From NCBI RefSeq assembly GCF_000247815.1, contig NC_021681.1, forward strand, positions 15,204,201 to 15,268,200: a stretch of DNA of 64,000 nt, read 5' to 3'. Origin of the DNA: Ficedula albicollis. Its lineage: Eukaryota; Chordata; Aves; Passeriformes; Muscicapidae. A program made the position numbers and the translations under genes. Under the pieces are notes generated by a model. That model searched no databases and had not been told where the DNA came from. It saw nothing but the letters and a program-made list of their open reading frames with translations. Within the stretch, counting starts at the first letter, position 1. The number at the start of each line of letters is the position of its first letter. Below are positions 1 through 14,520 of this stretch, in pieces.

Positions 1-3000
1 TTTCAGATTGATCTCAGATTCTTTCTGGCCTAGTGGAGCTCCAGAAAGCAGGGGGGACTCAGCACACAGCATTCCTTGCTCAGAACTTTGTGTTTGACTT
101 GCAGCAAGCACTTGGCTCAGCAGTGACAAATCAGGACATAAGGTGGCATTATTGCCCTTCCTTAGCTCTCTGCAGGGCCAGAGTCCAGACCTGCATGTCA
201 ACAGAGCTACAACATCGTTGTTTGGCATTCCAGAAACAGTACAGAATAATAAAGAGAGACCCAATGAGAAAATCAAGTCTGCACCAAGATGCATTCAGAA
301 TACTACACACAGCCAAATCCTGACTGTTCCCTGACTTAAAATTTTCCCCAAATACTGTTTGCATAAAGTGGTTTGACTGAAAAAAAAAAAAAAAGACTGT
401 TAGGCTTTTAGTGCATTAACTGCACAGGACTTCTGAAATAACATTTTAAAAATATGGACTTTATTTGTATCCTTGACTCAGTGTTTAGCTGTGATTTCCC
501 ACAGCAGGAACTTCCATCAAATTTATACAGATGCTTGAAATAAGAAATGAGAAGGTAATTGCAAAGGATACAGGAACTTGGTTTGCATGTTCATGTGTTT
601 TCAGTCCATACCAAAAAAAATCTAGGATTTGAAGCTATTTTTTTATTAGAGAGAAATGACAGCTGTACATTTCAGATAGACATGAAACTGCAGAACAGGG
701 AAGCAGTTTTTCCCTGGTCGTTTCTGATACTTGTGGTGTATTTGGATTGAGAACCATCTTTTTTGTCTGTTTAGTCCAGCAAAAGAGAAGAGTAGCATGA
801 GACTGACAGCCCCATGTGAGCATGTTTCCAGTTCCAGGTACATACAGGATCTTTCATTCAACAGTTGGAAGCTACTATCATAATGGAAAGAAGGGGGAGA
901 CTTCAAAGAACACCAGCAGTGAAACACTGGAGCTGTTTCCCACACAATGGCACTCTCCCTCACACCATGACACTGTCCTCTAGTACTTCAAAATCAGGGC
1001 AGGCGCCTTTTGGGAGAGGAGTGTAGAGAGAACTAAGAACTGACAGAGCTATGTGATGTCAGAGGCAAGGTGGTCTCTTTTGGGTTTCAAGCTCTGCAAA
1101 TACTTCATTCTAAAAAACAAAACTCATTGCAATATCCCCAAATAAGTTGTCCATTCATTTCTCCCAACAAAATACTCTCATGCCTATTTTTTAAATTATG
1201 CATCTAGCATGAAACTCACCAATGTCAGGTCCATGTCTGTATGAACAGAAGAAGATGAAAAGCTCTGCAAATGTAACACAGACTGTCACAGTGTTCTCCT
1301 CTGCAAATCTTGTGCCACTTTAACACTAAGACATGGAGGCCAAAAATAAGCAGAAGTGGGAAGCGTCTAGTGAAAAACCATCAGAAACCCAAGACAGCTC
1401 TGAAAAGGATTTGTTTGTGCTTGGTTACTGTGGCAATGGCAGATGGGGTAAGTTCCAATTACATCTGACCCATTGCACCACTTCACTGAAAAGGAGCTCA
1501 TCACAGTCCAAGAGATGCCAAGCACAAAGGTGCTTATTTAAATTTGTCTGTCTCTGGTTCCATTAATCACGACCTCCTGACAACTTCTGGATCCCACTTT
1601 CCTGTTCCCCCATCTTGCTGCAACCCTGAAGAGCCTCTTTTATCAGGTCCATTCAGCCAGCACCACGATGTTCCTGAAAGCTCCCTGTGTGTCACTGGCT
1701 CACTGTCAGACGTGGCTCCAGTTCATTTCTTTCCAGCTCTAAGAGTCCCCTGACATGGTTATTAATCATGGCCTCACTGACAGGGCACTGAACTGTCTGG
1801 AGAGGAAACTTCATATTCCCATCCAGGGCTCCCCAGGTAGGACATGGAATTTGTTTCATCTTTGTGTAATCAAGAAATAGAGCACATTAGGGGAGCGAAT
1901 TAACCCCAACTTCAGGTTCATAAAGGTGTCCCTGCTCTGTTTAATTAAATCTGTCTTAAAACCTCCTAATCCCAAACTAAAGACTTAATAATGTTCAGGA
2001 ACCTCTTTTTCCTTACAATATATTGGTATAAACTGCTGACAGTTTATTATTAAAATAAACATGCTGCTCCTCTACCTGACCTGGCCAGTACAAAGACTAA
2101 AACTCACATGACTAAGACCAGCTTCTTCCAGAATGGCAAGAGGACAGTGCACCACAGATGTTAGGTATGTAAAAACCTTTTAATTTAATGCTATGAAGTG
2201 TCAAAGGCTGGGAAAAACATTTAAAAAATCAAAATAAAAAATCATGAATGGAGGCAAAAACAGGGTGCAAAGGTTTTATTCTTTCTTTGAACATGCAGAG
2301 ACCTGTCCTTTTAGACTGAGGATGGCAAACCCTTACCCATGGGTTTGGGGTGTTACACTTTCCTTTGGGAGAGTTTTGAGGCACCAAACTTCACTCCAGG
2401 CCTGTTTCATAGTGGTCAGAGAGAAGCTCTGCTCAGGTTCTCCAGATGTGGTAACAAATCTGGTTTTGCAATTCCTTCTTTAAAAAAGTGAAGACAACTT
2501 GTTTCAGATTGTGGTTAGCAAAACTCAGACTTAGATCAGAACTTTCTTCCCTACATTAAAAACAGGTGGTGGGATTTGAAATTTTGGTACCAGAAATGAA
2601 GTATCCTGGAATATTGACCTCAGCATCTGTTTAGTCTCAAGAAATACAAAACTATAATCAAAATTTTAGAAGACAGCTTGTGGGAAGCAGAGTGACTCTG
2701 CACAAGATCTTTAAGGAGGCAACCATATCAAGAGAAAAGCAGTGTGGTCCAACATTGGAGAAGAAAGACAGCAGGATAAAGCACAGATGTACAGAGGCAG
2801 CAGTGCAGGCTGTCAGGAATGCCAGTCCATGCCCAAAGTGATTCTGGGAGGCAGACCTATTCCTACTGCTCTCCATCCCAAATCCATCCAGGTCCATTTG
2901 AGGAAGTGCTTCTCCCATCCTAAGATGTCCTGCTGTGCCTCAGAGACAGAGGACAGGGAGAAATGTAGACCTGAACACGGCGAACACTGCGTCCCAACAG

Positions 3001-6000
3001 ACCATGGAGCAAATGGAAAGGGTTTCCACTCTCTCTTTCCCTAAGAGGATTATGTCAGCAGGGCCTGGCTGGCGTCTGCACCAGAGCTAAGCGCCAGCGA
3101 CCACGGCAGCCAGCCCGACCCTCCTGGCAGAGCCTTTCATTAAGGCTTTGGTTCCCCGTTGCTCACATGGCGGCTTGCACGTGCTCCCTAAATATCCTGC
3201 ATCCACCTCCAAGGTATTTGCTGATATAGAAATCTCTTCCTCCCCCTTTGCCCCTCCTCCCAAGAACCTGGGGCCACAGCACAAATCACCACCCTGCCGA
3301 GAAATTTTCATTACACAAGGATGGGACAGAGGACTCGAGCTGAATGGGTATTATCAGAGAGGGAAAGACCTTATAACTGTACATGGTGTCTACTCCTCTG
3401 ACCCTGCCATCAGCCAGCTAAGGGCACACATAAACTCTGCAGAGCACAGCAAACAGCAACAACCCCATTCTCCTCATGCACTGCTCGAGTTGGGGAATAA
3501 CCAAAGGAGTTACTGCCCCTGGCCAGCTCCAGGTGCTCTGCTCTGGCAGCAGAGCCACACCACGGGTTGGACTTGGACACCTACACCACCTTGGACTTCC
3601 CTCATTGCTGAAGGGGTATTTCAAATCTTAGAACTAAATATAAATATAAATCCCAAAAGCTAAAGACAGACCCTTGTAACTTCTCTTTCCCAACCTGCCT
3701 TGCCCTCAGGCCTGCCTCTGAGACAGCCCCAACAGCTGTGCAGATCCAAAAGGGGGAGATCATTTGGCATAAAACAGGCAGGTCAAAGGACAGTCCCAGC
3801 CATTTCAAATAACTCACAAATCTTTAATCTAGTTTGGAGATGAAAGTGAGGGATTTTCACCATTAAGCACAGAGGGAGAAAAGCCAGGATCCTTCTGGTC
3901 AGTCACACAGTTGAATCTGTGAACAATGACATACTGTGGTCACAGAACCTGCAAGTGAAGATGGGTTTTCCCAGATATTTAGCTCCCCAGCATCCCAGTA
4001 ACAATAGATGGCTCTGCCTGTCTTTATTCAGGTAACACTTCCAGCAGAATCAATCAATGAATCTATATGGAAACCAGCTTATCCCTTTCATCTCATTTCT
4101 CTGTTACCAACTTGAACAATACCAGGAGAAAAACTTTACTCTGATTGTACAGATAAATTAAAGACAATTCCATCTGCAAAACATAGCATATAAAATTACA
4201 TATACTCCTTCAGAATAATCAGCACTTGTCAAAAATCACTTATAAATCCCATTTGTTTAAAAGCATCGATTCTGGCTTCAATTTTATGTTGCTTGTTTCT
4301 GAAGTAACAACTACAGCTTGAGGCAGGAACCAAAGCATCAGACAAGTCAAATGTACCATCTGACAATTGCTAGTGCTGGCCTTGAGCACTTCCAAGACTC
4401 ACCCAGTAATTCCTGAGCATCCTGGCACCCTACATCTAAGACCCAGGCAGGAAATAATATTTAGAAAGGGCATCTTCAAGTCAGCACTTGGATTTGAAGG
4501 GTTCAGTCTTCTCATAAAATCTCAGTTTTTCTGGCCTTTCATGCACTCCTCACCAAAAATGTATCCTGCAAAATCATTGGAGAAACCACCTTGACATGTG
4601 GTCTATCAGTCTAATAACATTTAAGAAATGACCACAAGAATCACTACTAAAGCCCACAAAAAAAAAGGATATTTTAAAGAACACACAATTATATATGGCT
4701 ATATGTGTGCAATATATGCATAGTGCCTACATCTAGTCCCGTTGTATTGTAAGCAAGCACCTGTGCCATAAGGGAAAGTCACCAGGATGAGCCTGCATTG
4801 TGCACAGCACTAGATTCTGCTTTATAAGCACAGATCCCAGTCTAAAGGCAGATGGAGGGGCCAGTTGTGTTAAACCCAGGTGATTATGTCACAGGTTTGG
4901 GGGTTTATGTTTTCTTTACCAGCAAACTGTCCATTAACTTTGCTGAGAGCAGAAAGCAAAAGGAGAGGAATTTGTGAAGTTGGTAGCCCATATGGCTGTG
5001 GGGAGTTAATCTGTGTCTAAGCAGCAGGTCGCATGAGCCAGGCTGTCTGTTGGGGTTGTTAGTAACCTAGGGGCAGATCATGGAGCAGCAGGGAAGAGGA
5101 TAAACTCAGCCTACAAATACAGTCAGGAATGTGGCAGGAAATTATTTTTGAAAACACACTCTGAAGCGTAATAGCAACGATCAGACGGTCAGGCTGTGTG
5201 TATGAAATCTATCTGGACTCGGGGCACACACCAGGAGTGCACACAAGGGTGTGACAAAGCAGATTGGGTGTGTGTGTACTCCTGTGTCCATACATGCATG
5301 TTAAAAATGCAAACTCTGCTCAAAGAAAAAGTGCAGGCACACCAGAGTACATCTAGACAAACATTGCTTCCCCTACCATTCTAAGCAAATGACAGTAAGT
5401 TATTTGCTTATGCTTCATGCAAACCATCTGCTACACAGCTTTATAAAATTATTAATTATATCAACACCAAAGAACAAAAGACAGAACTAGCAGAAACTGA
5501 ATGGTTCAGGCAAGGAAAGAATTTTTTTAAGGGAAAAAATCATGAGGCAAACCTCAGGTCATAAGAACAGAGCAGGACAAAGCCTTTGCACTCCAAGTAC
5601 AGACTGTGACACCAGGCAAGGAGCAACACGACAGAAAACCAAGAACCAGGTGGCACCGAGGGACACAGCCTGAGGCAACGTGGAGGAGGTGTGCAGGTAA
5701 GACCAAAAGAAGCAGGAAATCTAATTTAAATTTAATTTTAAAAATTTCATTCAATAAGAATTTTGATGCTCTAAGCTTTTTCAGCATTCAAGACAACAGT
5801 AAGACAGCAAACAATTGTCTAGGCTGGAACACTTTATTTCCAACCATCTTTTTTTGACTCATCACTGGCATAACCTTAGATAACATTAAGTCTCCAGCTT
5901 TTGCCAACTTTAGGATGAGAAATGGACAATTTAAGCAACATGACACAGGACAGCTTGGTAATCTGCCCTCATTTTGAGGAGAAGGGGTAAAAGATAATCA

Positions 6001-7401
6001 AATAATCTTCATGAAAATGTAGATTTAACAGCACCAATGAACCATTTAGCTCTACAACCTGTTTTCTGCTGTGGCTAGCAGAGGTTGTCCAGGAAAGAAT
6101 GCAATAGCAGAGCACTGCTTCAGCCATATACTCAACAGTTTTTGAGAAATTTCAAGCTCAGGAACTTCTAGAAGCATTATCTTTGTATTTACTACTAGTG
6201 ATCAGTGCAGTAGCAGGACTTTATTTTAGCCTCAGCAAAGAGCAGCCCTCTTTGCTGACCGTAACAAATTGCAAGGCAGTTCAACTCAGAGGGAGAGACT
6301 CAAAACTTCCTGTCCCAAGTGAGAGCTATTCTTCCCCAAACTTAAGCACCAGAACAAATCAAACGTGACAGATGTCATTTGTATTACATATTAGTGCACT
6401 ACAGGAAAGCCAGAGCCCACCAGCAATGTGTGCTTCATAAAAAGCCCCAGCACATACTGCATAGTTAAAAGAAGAGAAAGCAAGCAATATGGAATTATTT
6501 TTATGCAATGACTGATATTCTTTGAGGCCATTTGGAAACAAAATTTTTCAGAAAGCAGCAAAATGTTGAAAAGTGAGTGAAAAAGAAGATTGCTCTTTTA
6601 AATAGGAAAAGCCGCACCTTGCCTCAGATGAGCACTAGAGTGTTATTCAGGTCCACGTACAAAGTCAGGCAGCAGGAAAGTTTTGACAAAAAAACATTCC
6701 CCAAAACTGTAGGATGACAGCAGAAACATGTTTCTCCTGGGAATACAGATGAGCTTTGGAGGGGCATTAGACTGGACTGTAAAGGGAAGTACAGGTCAGC
6801 CTAACTGTGAAAAAAATCTTAAAAGAGGTTCTCCCATGAGAGACCTTTAGTGGGAAATTGACAGTATTTTACATCCAGCAAACAGGAGGAATAGGGAGTC
6901 AATGGCTGGACAGAAGCACTGCACGCTACTCTCTGGATCATCTCTGTATCTGCCTACCAAGTTTCAGAGCTGCTTGTCCCAGCACAGAAAGACCCTGTCA
7001 TGCATTTAACTTGATCTCAGCCACCTGTCCTCTCTTAAGAGGGGAAGTCCTGCTTAGTGTAAAAGAATTACAGATCCAAGAGAAACATAAAGAAATCAGT
7101 CTTTAGTGAATAGAATGAAGTAGATCTGAGTATTCCTCAAACCTTAGCATGTCCCTCACTGCCACAGCTCTGCACAGCCCTGTCCCAAAGATCAGCAGCA
7201 CTGGGGGTGCAAGTCTCATCAGCAGAGTATCTCTGGAGTTAATTAACCCATTTACACATGAACTGAAGGTGGACACTAATCCTTTTCCTCTTCCTTAACC
7301 ATCAGACTCCACCTTGGTCACACTGATAATTGTCCAAAAAGACACTGTGTTAAGTGTCATCTGAATTTTAAGATGCATATGGGATTCAAAGCAAATAAAC
7401 T
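1..7401. other. Intergenic, no gene seen
   Basis: Ordinary AT-leaning DNA. Only short open frames of chance length occur, with no recognisable protein family. I see no tRNA, no clear transposon and no CpG island. The longest frame (171 codons, 3148-3663 +) has no domain or splice-site support. Confidence 0.6.
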
Positions 7402-8061
7402 GCTGCTGAATATTCTTTGCCTCAAAAGGTTTTTTCCATTAGTCCTCAAGTTCTGTTTTTCTTTTTTCAGGTTCAGATATTCTACATAAATCTGTTCCTA
7501 CTAACAACGCTCTAGATTGTTACCTTTAATTCCCACAATCCTTCTTCAGCTCGCTGCTGAATACTCTTTGCCTCAAAAGGTTTTTTTCATTAATCCTCAA
7601 GTTCTGTTTTTCTGTCTTTCTTCAGGTTCAGATATTCTACATAAATCTGTTCCTACTAACAACGCTCTAGATTGGTACCTTTAATTCCCACAATCCTTCT
7701 TCAGCTCTATCCTAGACCTCAAAGATTTCAGCTGTCATGGATCACAAATATTGACATATTGGTCTTGAATTCAAAGCGAGATTTCTTCTAATACTTTCAT
7801 TCACCTACTAACAACGCTCTAGATTGTTACCTTTAATTCCCACAATCCTTCTTCAGCTCTATCCTAGACCTCAAAGATTTCAGCTGTCATGGATCACAAA
7901 TATTGACATATTGGTCTTGAATTCAAAGCGAGATTTCTTCTAATACTTTCATTCATGTATATGAAAAAATTCCTTCCCTCCTGCATTTGCTTCTTGAGAT
8001 TTCTTCTAATACTTTCGTTCATGTATAAGAAAAAATTCCTTCCCTCCTGCATTTGCTTCTC
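7402..8061 (+). repeat. Nested tandem duplications (periods about 151, 152 and 66 bp)
   Basis: Three overlapping duplications are chained. A unit of about 151 bp at 7402-7552 recurs at 7553-7707. A 152-bp unit at 7652-7803 recurs at 7804-7955. A 66-bp unit at 7930-7995 recurs at 7996-8061. Copies differ by only a few bases. The segment cctactaacaacgctctag appears three times. The minus-strand open frame over the 66-bp units shows a repeated peptide but is not a recognisable gene. Confidence 0.9.
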
Positions 8062-11000
8062 CCCCTTAACCATCAGGCCCTGCAACAGGTCAAAATATTT
8101 CTCTGCACTGAGAACCACTTGTTTCAGGTGAGCAAGGAAGAGAAAAGGAGGTTCATCTCTTCAGAGGGCTGGTAGCAGCTGCCTGCTGGTCCTGGCACTC
8201 AGGCAGTGTGGGGACAGAGTTTGACCTTGTATATAAGTTATTTCATCAGGTATCTCAGCTGACACTGACCAAAGACAACACTGAGATTCCCAAATACTTC
8301 CATACTGACTGCACAGCTCCCATCTCTGATAGGCTGAGGGTACTTTGCACTGCTCAGTTCTTTAAAAAGCAAATGGAAAACTGTCAAGTTAATGGGGAGG
8401 TTTTGTGCGTGCTAATTATAGCACACAAACCCTCATTGTCTCTGTTCAAGGCTGGGTCACACTCTTGTTACAAAGCTTTTGTAACTCTACTAATGCCTTT
8501 AATGTAAGCTCCTATTAATTGTATAATCAATTCCTAAGCCCAGTGCTACTGGATTGCAGTAGCCAGGCAGCTGACTATAATTACAATGTTCTTATGGTGT
8601 GCTTAACCTGCATTTATACAGCACGTTAATTCTCATGATGCTCTTTTAATTTGGTGCAGGATTGACACCCTTTTGATTTTACTCCACAGATCAGATCTAG
8701 CATTAGCAGCAGCCAGGTAAATGTGCCATGCTGTCCATGTGGAAGGAGGTGACACAGTGCTTCATCCTCCCTTGGGGAACTGGACCCACACCGTCCCTAC
8801 AGCTCTGTGCAAGTTGGTTTTTTTTTCTTGCACACCCTGGCTCATTAGAAACCATCCTCTCCAAAACAGCCACCCTTTTGGAAGGCACAAGTGGGAGTCC
8901 AGGGCAAACAGGAGTTCAGAATGTCACCACTAGTGAGAGATCCACTGCCTTCAAAAGAAGAGTTTCCCTATCCATGAAGCCCCTAGTTCCAGGCAACTAC
9001 GCAATATTTCAGCAATTTTAGAAACTAAATGAATCCTCAGCCATTTCAGACCAGGTCTGGACTCTACAGGTGAACGCAGATCAAGTGAAACACCACTTTG
9101 TCCATTTGCTTTTTTGTCTATAAAGAAAACCTCAGAGAAGCCCTGATAAAAACCAGAATGCTGCATAAATTGGGATGGAAGCCAATTCCTCCTTCATTCT
9201 GCTGGCTGTCAGCCCCATGAATGTGCATTTTTGAATGACTTAGGGGCACTGAGGCATTCAGATCTTCCTGGTGCTCCTGCCATGAGCTGCACGAGGATCA
9301 GGGAGCTCAATGCTACACAGGACAGGATGAGGGTGGGCCACTCACAGCCGAGATGTGTTCAGACTTCAGGATGATAATTGTGGCTTGGCTATACCCAGCA
9401 CTGACTCCATTCCCCTGACACTCCAATTAGCAGGTGGCTCCCACCTACAAAAGTTCTCCTGGGTAACAAACTCTCTTTGCAGCAGGGTCCAGTTTTACCT
9501 TTCCTCCTCCACCATCTTCTCTTGGTTATTCAGCAAATAATAAACAGCAAATAGACACTAAAACAATTAGCGATTTGGATACCATGAAAGAAGAAGAAGA
9601 AAATGTAGTGTTTCCTCTGAAGAAGATTTAAGAGGAGTATCAAATATAGAAAATGCTGCTGAAAGAGGCAAATGAATTTGTGCAGAGTGCAGGACATGAA
9701 GCAGTGTACTTAAGTTACCACAAATTCAAAATCAAGGAAAATCTCTGCAGTAAGAACAGTGGCATACTAGAATTGGTTGGCAAGGGATCTTCCATTCCTC
9801 TCTGTTTGTAAGAGCTGGCTAGATAAACACCCATCAGGCACAGCTTAGCTAAAGGGCAGCTCGTTATAGAGCATACCAGGAGACATAATGACTTACCAGG
9901 ATTTCTTACAACTGTCTTTTTAAAAATTCTTTTAACCTTTATATTACCTTTCTTTATGTTTCTCTCTTATTAGCTTTTTCTTTGGCAAAAATAGTTTTAA
10001 ATGGGAACATGCACCCTTATTTTAGAACTTAATACCAATATCCAATCTTTCTTGTTTGTTTCCGCTCTAGAAGGAGATAAAAAATCCCTCTACTTATTCA
10101 TGTAACTACACTGAAAAATATTTTCAAATCAAAATGTTCTTTGGAATAAAGTGAACTTAAGTACACAATGCTAATTTCAAAAAAACTTCACTGTTTTTAA
10201 CAATAGGCTCTCATGGAAAAAAAGTAACTGTTTTAGAAGACAGTTTTCAGCAAAAAGGACCTTTGATTTATGCCTTCCAAAGAAAAAATAAACTTCCTAA
10301 TTTGAAGAAGTGGTTGCATCATTCCTTGTATGATTCTCTCAACATTTCCTGCATTAAAGTCCCCATTAACATATTATTTTTATTTCTTTCCTTAGGTATT
10401 TTTCTAAAAACAAAGGTCACCAAAGCCTATAAACTGAAAGTGTTTATATTGCATATTAAGTCACTGCCTATGCACACGAGCACTTGTTTAAACACGTGCT
10501 CCAGCAATAATATCTCAACTTTAGAAATTCAGAGCCTGCTTAATCTCTGTTTAACGAAATCCTAACAGAGAAGCCCTGTGTCCCCAAAAGCTGCTCTGCC
10601 TTCATCCCAACAGGCAAGGTCTGGGCTCCTCTGTCGATGTGATTATTGCTGTCCAGCTCCTTGCCTTTCTCTCAAGGCCGTTCTGTTTCTGCAGGATGAC
10701 TCATTAGCCCTGTCCCCGGCAGGGAGCTGACATCCAATTAACCAGCTGACAGTCCTGCATGGCTCCCACTACTCCTCTAAGGCTCTGTTTACAAACACAG
10801 GCTGCTGTGCCCATAAAGGAGGGGAAGCTGAAAGTCCCCCTGCCAGGCCAGTTTGTTCAAAATGCTCAGAGCCCTTTAAACAATACCTTTGTAGGGTAAA
10901 GATGGGGCATATTGTGTGCAGCAGGATGCAAGTCACCCTAATGGCCACAGCTGCACCGGGCGGGAAAGGGAGCAGCAACTGGTACTGACACAGGAGCATC

Positions 11001-12830
11001 AGGACTCGGATCCCAGCTGCAGCTGGGAAGGCAAAAGAAACCAGCAGATGGGGAGATATCACTGAATTCTATATGGGACAGCACCTAAAGAGTTTGTCCA
11101 GAATGATGTAAAGGTCTCCCTGACAAAGAAATAAGCTTTGGGCATAAAACTGCAGGTATTGCAACTCCAGCAACAGGGAACAATTCATTTTACCAGCACA
11201 TAGCAAAGAAGCTCCAAGTCCCCCCCCACACTCGAGCAGGAACATGATGTTCCTTGCAGAGAACAGAGGTTTTCAACTTGCAGGGACTCACTGCAGAATG
11301 CCTCTGCCTTTGATCTGTATGTGTTGATCTCGTTTATTGGTGCTGGGAGTTCTGCTTAGATTTTTTTTTTCCCCTCTTTGGCCAATTCCAGAGAAAAAAG
11401 GTGCCCAGAAAACTATGATCATTGCTACCCAATTTCCATTTGGCACCAGCTAAACCAAATAACTGCTCCTACTAAGTTACGGGTCTGCCTCGGCACAACA
11501 ACTTCAAACAAGTCAGAAAAGCTTCTCTTAACTTTGCAACTAGGAAATCTCCCTAGCAGCAAGTCTGAAATTAGACTTCAAATTCACATGATTCTGAGTA
11601 TTTACTGTATTTTTGCTCCCACCTCCCTTTTGGAGTTAGGTATGAAACCACAAACTAATCCAGTAATTTTCAAATCTGTGCCAAATTCTGCTGAATTTTT
11701 CATAACCACAGTCTCATCTTTTTAAATAACCTGCACTTGCTACAAACCAAGGCAGTGTCTGATTTTTGCAGTGAGGAATGACAACATTACCTCAAGAAAG
11801 TCTCCACTGTAGTACACTCCATCTCTGGGTGAAAAACACAGCAGAGATGATCCCAAGAGAGATAGGGAAGCACCAAGTCCTGGTTCTTTCCTCCAAAGAT
11901 GTTTTGCTCCATGCAGACATGCTTATAAAGTGTTATGCTGAGATTGAGTGCCCATTCCTTCAGATTTCTCCTTCTCACACTATTAGAGTGACACAAATAA
12001 GAATTTAGTGAGAATTTAAGGCTGAACATTTAGTCTTTGTGCTTTTTCTTTAACATAACTATTCCTGTGTGGTTACACAGCAGGCAAAGATTTCAGCCAG
12101 AGAAGGTCCTCACAGGCAAACACAAAGCAAGGCTTTGGCCAGAAATACACTGTAAGAGCAGATTTAATAGCCTGAGAATTTACCCCTCCACCTCCTCTAG
12201 ATGACTGTTGACTAAAGATGAACATGTCAATAGCCTGTATCTCTAGTACAGGTGCCATCAGCTTCCAACCTGCAGCAGTGCAGCTCAACCAGGTGAACTC
12301 AAACCATCTTCAGCAGCAATAGGAGATCTCACTGGGACCACTCACATTCTAGTCCTCAACTCACCTGCAGCATCCTCACACAGGAGATAAGAAATAGATG
12401 AGGGACAGGCACTTATTTAGCTTCAAAAATAATTTCAGCTCTAACCAGCTAATCACAGCTGAAAGGACAGCCTCTGCTAAGAAAAGCTACTGCTGTATCT
12501 GGATGAATTATATTCCAAATTATTGTGTACAGATCCACTTTACTCATTAATTATCTTCCCTAATTCATTACATTATAGAAGCAACAATGATAATTGCCAT
12601 GAACATCGTGGTGTGACACCAGACCCACAAACCAGCCAGCACAGCAGCACATGACAGAATGAGCCATGTGCCTCCATCCCAGGCCCTGGGCTGTGCTCCA
12701 GCTACAGCCTGGTCAGAGAAAAATTAAGAGTTCTTCCCAAGTTTAGATCACACTGCTCAGGACCTGGCCCAGGCAAGTATTTTCTTAAAAAATCTAAAAC
12801 CACAGAAATGGTGATTTCATTATCTCTCTA
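8062..12830. other. Intergenic, possible conserved non-coding segments
   Basis: No gene is recognised. The stretches 8400-8690 and 10600-10760 are rich in homeobox-like TAAT/ATTA cores and hold an AP-1-like tgactcatt at about 10697-10705. These could be developmental enhancers, but conservation cannot be judged here. Confidence 0.4.
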
Positions 12831-13018
12831 TCTTATCATGTCTGGGTTTTTTTTTGCTTATCATGTCTGGGTTTTTGGTTTTTTTTCCTCCCTCTCATAT
12901 CTAATTGAAATACAACTTCTCCCAGCTTTTGAATCTTATCATGTCTGGGTTTTTTTTTTTTTTTTCCTCCCTCTTAATTGACATTAATTGAAATACAACT
13001 TCTCCCAGCTTTTGAATG
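12831..13018 (+). repeat. Duplicated pyrimidine-rich segment
   Basis: The motif cttatcatgtctgggttttt occurs at 12832, 12857 and 12935. The following aattgaaatacaacttctcc segment occurs at about 12903 and 12986. The copies are separated by variable T runs (8-18 bases), so slippage around poly-T is the likely mechanism. Confidence 0.85.
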
Positions 13019-13069
13019 CTTTCACTGTTCATTGTCTGAGTTGGTCTCTGTCTTCTCTATATACCCCTG

Positions 13070-13380
13070 CACAGCAGCAGAAGACTCTCATCAGATTCAT
13101 TTAGCTTTCTTCTCCAAATTAAGCAAGCCCAGCTCCCTCACCCTCACATTCTCCAGCCTCCTGACCAGCTCACTGGCCCTCCTGTTTGATTTTCCAGTTT
13201 GACAACAACTTTCTTGCATTGTGAAGACCAAAACCAGATGCAGTACTTCATATGCAGTTTCACCAGTGCCTAGTAGAGGTCACCAACCATCTCCCTCAGC
13301 CTGCTGATTGTGGTCTTGCTAATGCACCCCAGCACACAGATAACGCCCTCTGCCAACTTTTGCTTTGTCTAGATAGTCAT
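13070..13380 (-). mobile_element. Old CR1 LINE 3' fragment
   Basis: The + strand reads as a diverged antisense CR1 3' region: a cttctccaaattaagcaagc segment, then cagctccctcaccctcac, ggccctcctg, agatgcagtacttcatatgc, cctagtagaggtc, tgctgattgtggtc and gcaccccagcacac, all in the order seen in avian CR1. Many mismatches indicate an old, inactive copy. Boundaries are approximate. Confidence 0.75.
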
Positions 13381-14520
13381 AGAACAATCCATTTATTGGC
13401 TGTTTCAAATCACTAATCCCTGGAGTTCTTTTTGATGCCTGTTACACTCAGCATTTGCAGTTAAGTGCAGTCTAAGAACCCTAAAATTGTTTTAAAAGTT
13501 TGGGCAGAAATAATCTTATGCTTTCTGCAGACCATGTACACCCACAAAAAACCAGTCTCTAACTACACTGCTTTGAATCCTGTGGCATAGACCAATTCAC
13601 TTGTGAAAGACCAACAGATGGACGGAGAGAGACACCCTCCTCCCCCCTCTGGCTGGTATCAATTCCCATTAAAGACTCTCCTGTGTCCAGACTATGCGTG
13701 CTGACCACTCAATGCAGGCAAAATTGCAATCCACCTTGATTAACTTCCTAACAAGTTCTTTGCACCTCCCTTCTTGTTCCTCTACCAGTCACACTCCTCC
13801 TCTCTAAAGTTTTCCTCTAATTAATTCCACATTAAGCACTGAAAATCGTCAGGGTCCTCTCAGAGCCCCTTGTCCCTTTCTGTGCGGACCCTCCGGGTCC
13901 CCAGTGCTAAGCCCACTGGTAAAAAGGTGACATCTGTGCAGCAGCTCCCAGGCTGCACTTTCAGGTACAGCATGTGTTGCACCTTGAACTGCCATCTCAT
14001 TTCAGACCCCACCATTGAGACCAATTAAGTTCAGAGCATGCAAGGAGCTGACTGAGTGTCGCATGCTGGCTATAACCACAAGGACTTAGAGGCCCCAAAT
14101 CTGTTATTACCAAGCTGTTCCTGATAGCAGCATGTTGCCTCCTAACAAAAAGAATAGATTAAGATCAATCAAGTCTCCCTCTGGCTTGTCAGTGGGACTT
14201 TGGACCACACCTTCCACCCAAAACTTCCCTCCTCTCCTGCTTCTGAACACCTAGGCAGCTCCAGGCTAACAAGGTGGCTGCTGAGTCAAGCGTGAGCTGA
14301 ACCATATGTTCATAATTAGTTAACTTCTTGCTTTATTGCTAGAAGCACTATCAATAAATCAGTGACAGCCTGTAGTGGCCTTAGGAGATGCAACAAGCCA
14401 CCCCCAGCCAGCATAGAGCCCTCCCCTCCACACGGGCAACTGGCCATATTTCATTCCAGCTGTGGCATTGTGCACTGAATTAACTTTATCCTCAATTTAG
14501 AAAGCCAGCATGAAATCAAG

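Noticed and set aside
3148..3663. 171-codon + frame
   Set aside because: No recognised domain, no splice or promoter context, and composition typical of chance translation.
7894..8118. Minus-strand frame with a repeated peptide as a repeat protein
   Set aside because: The repeat comes from the 66-bp DNA duplication. The rest of the frame has no family similarity.
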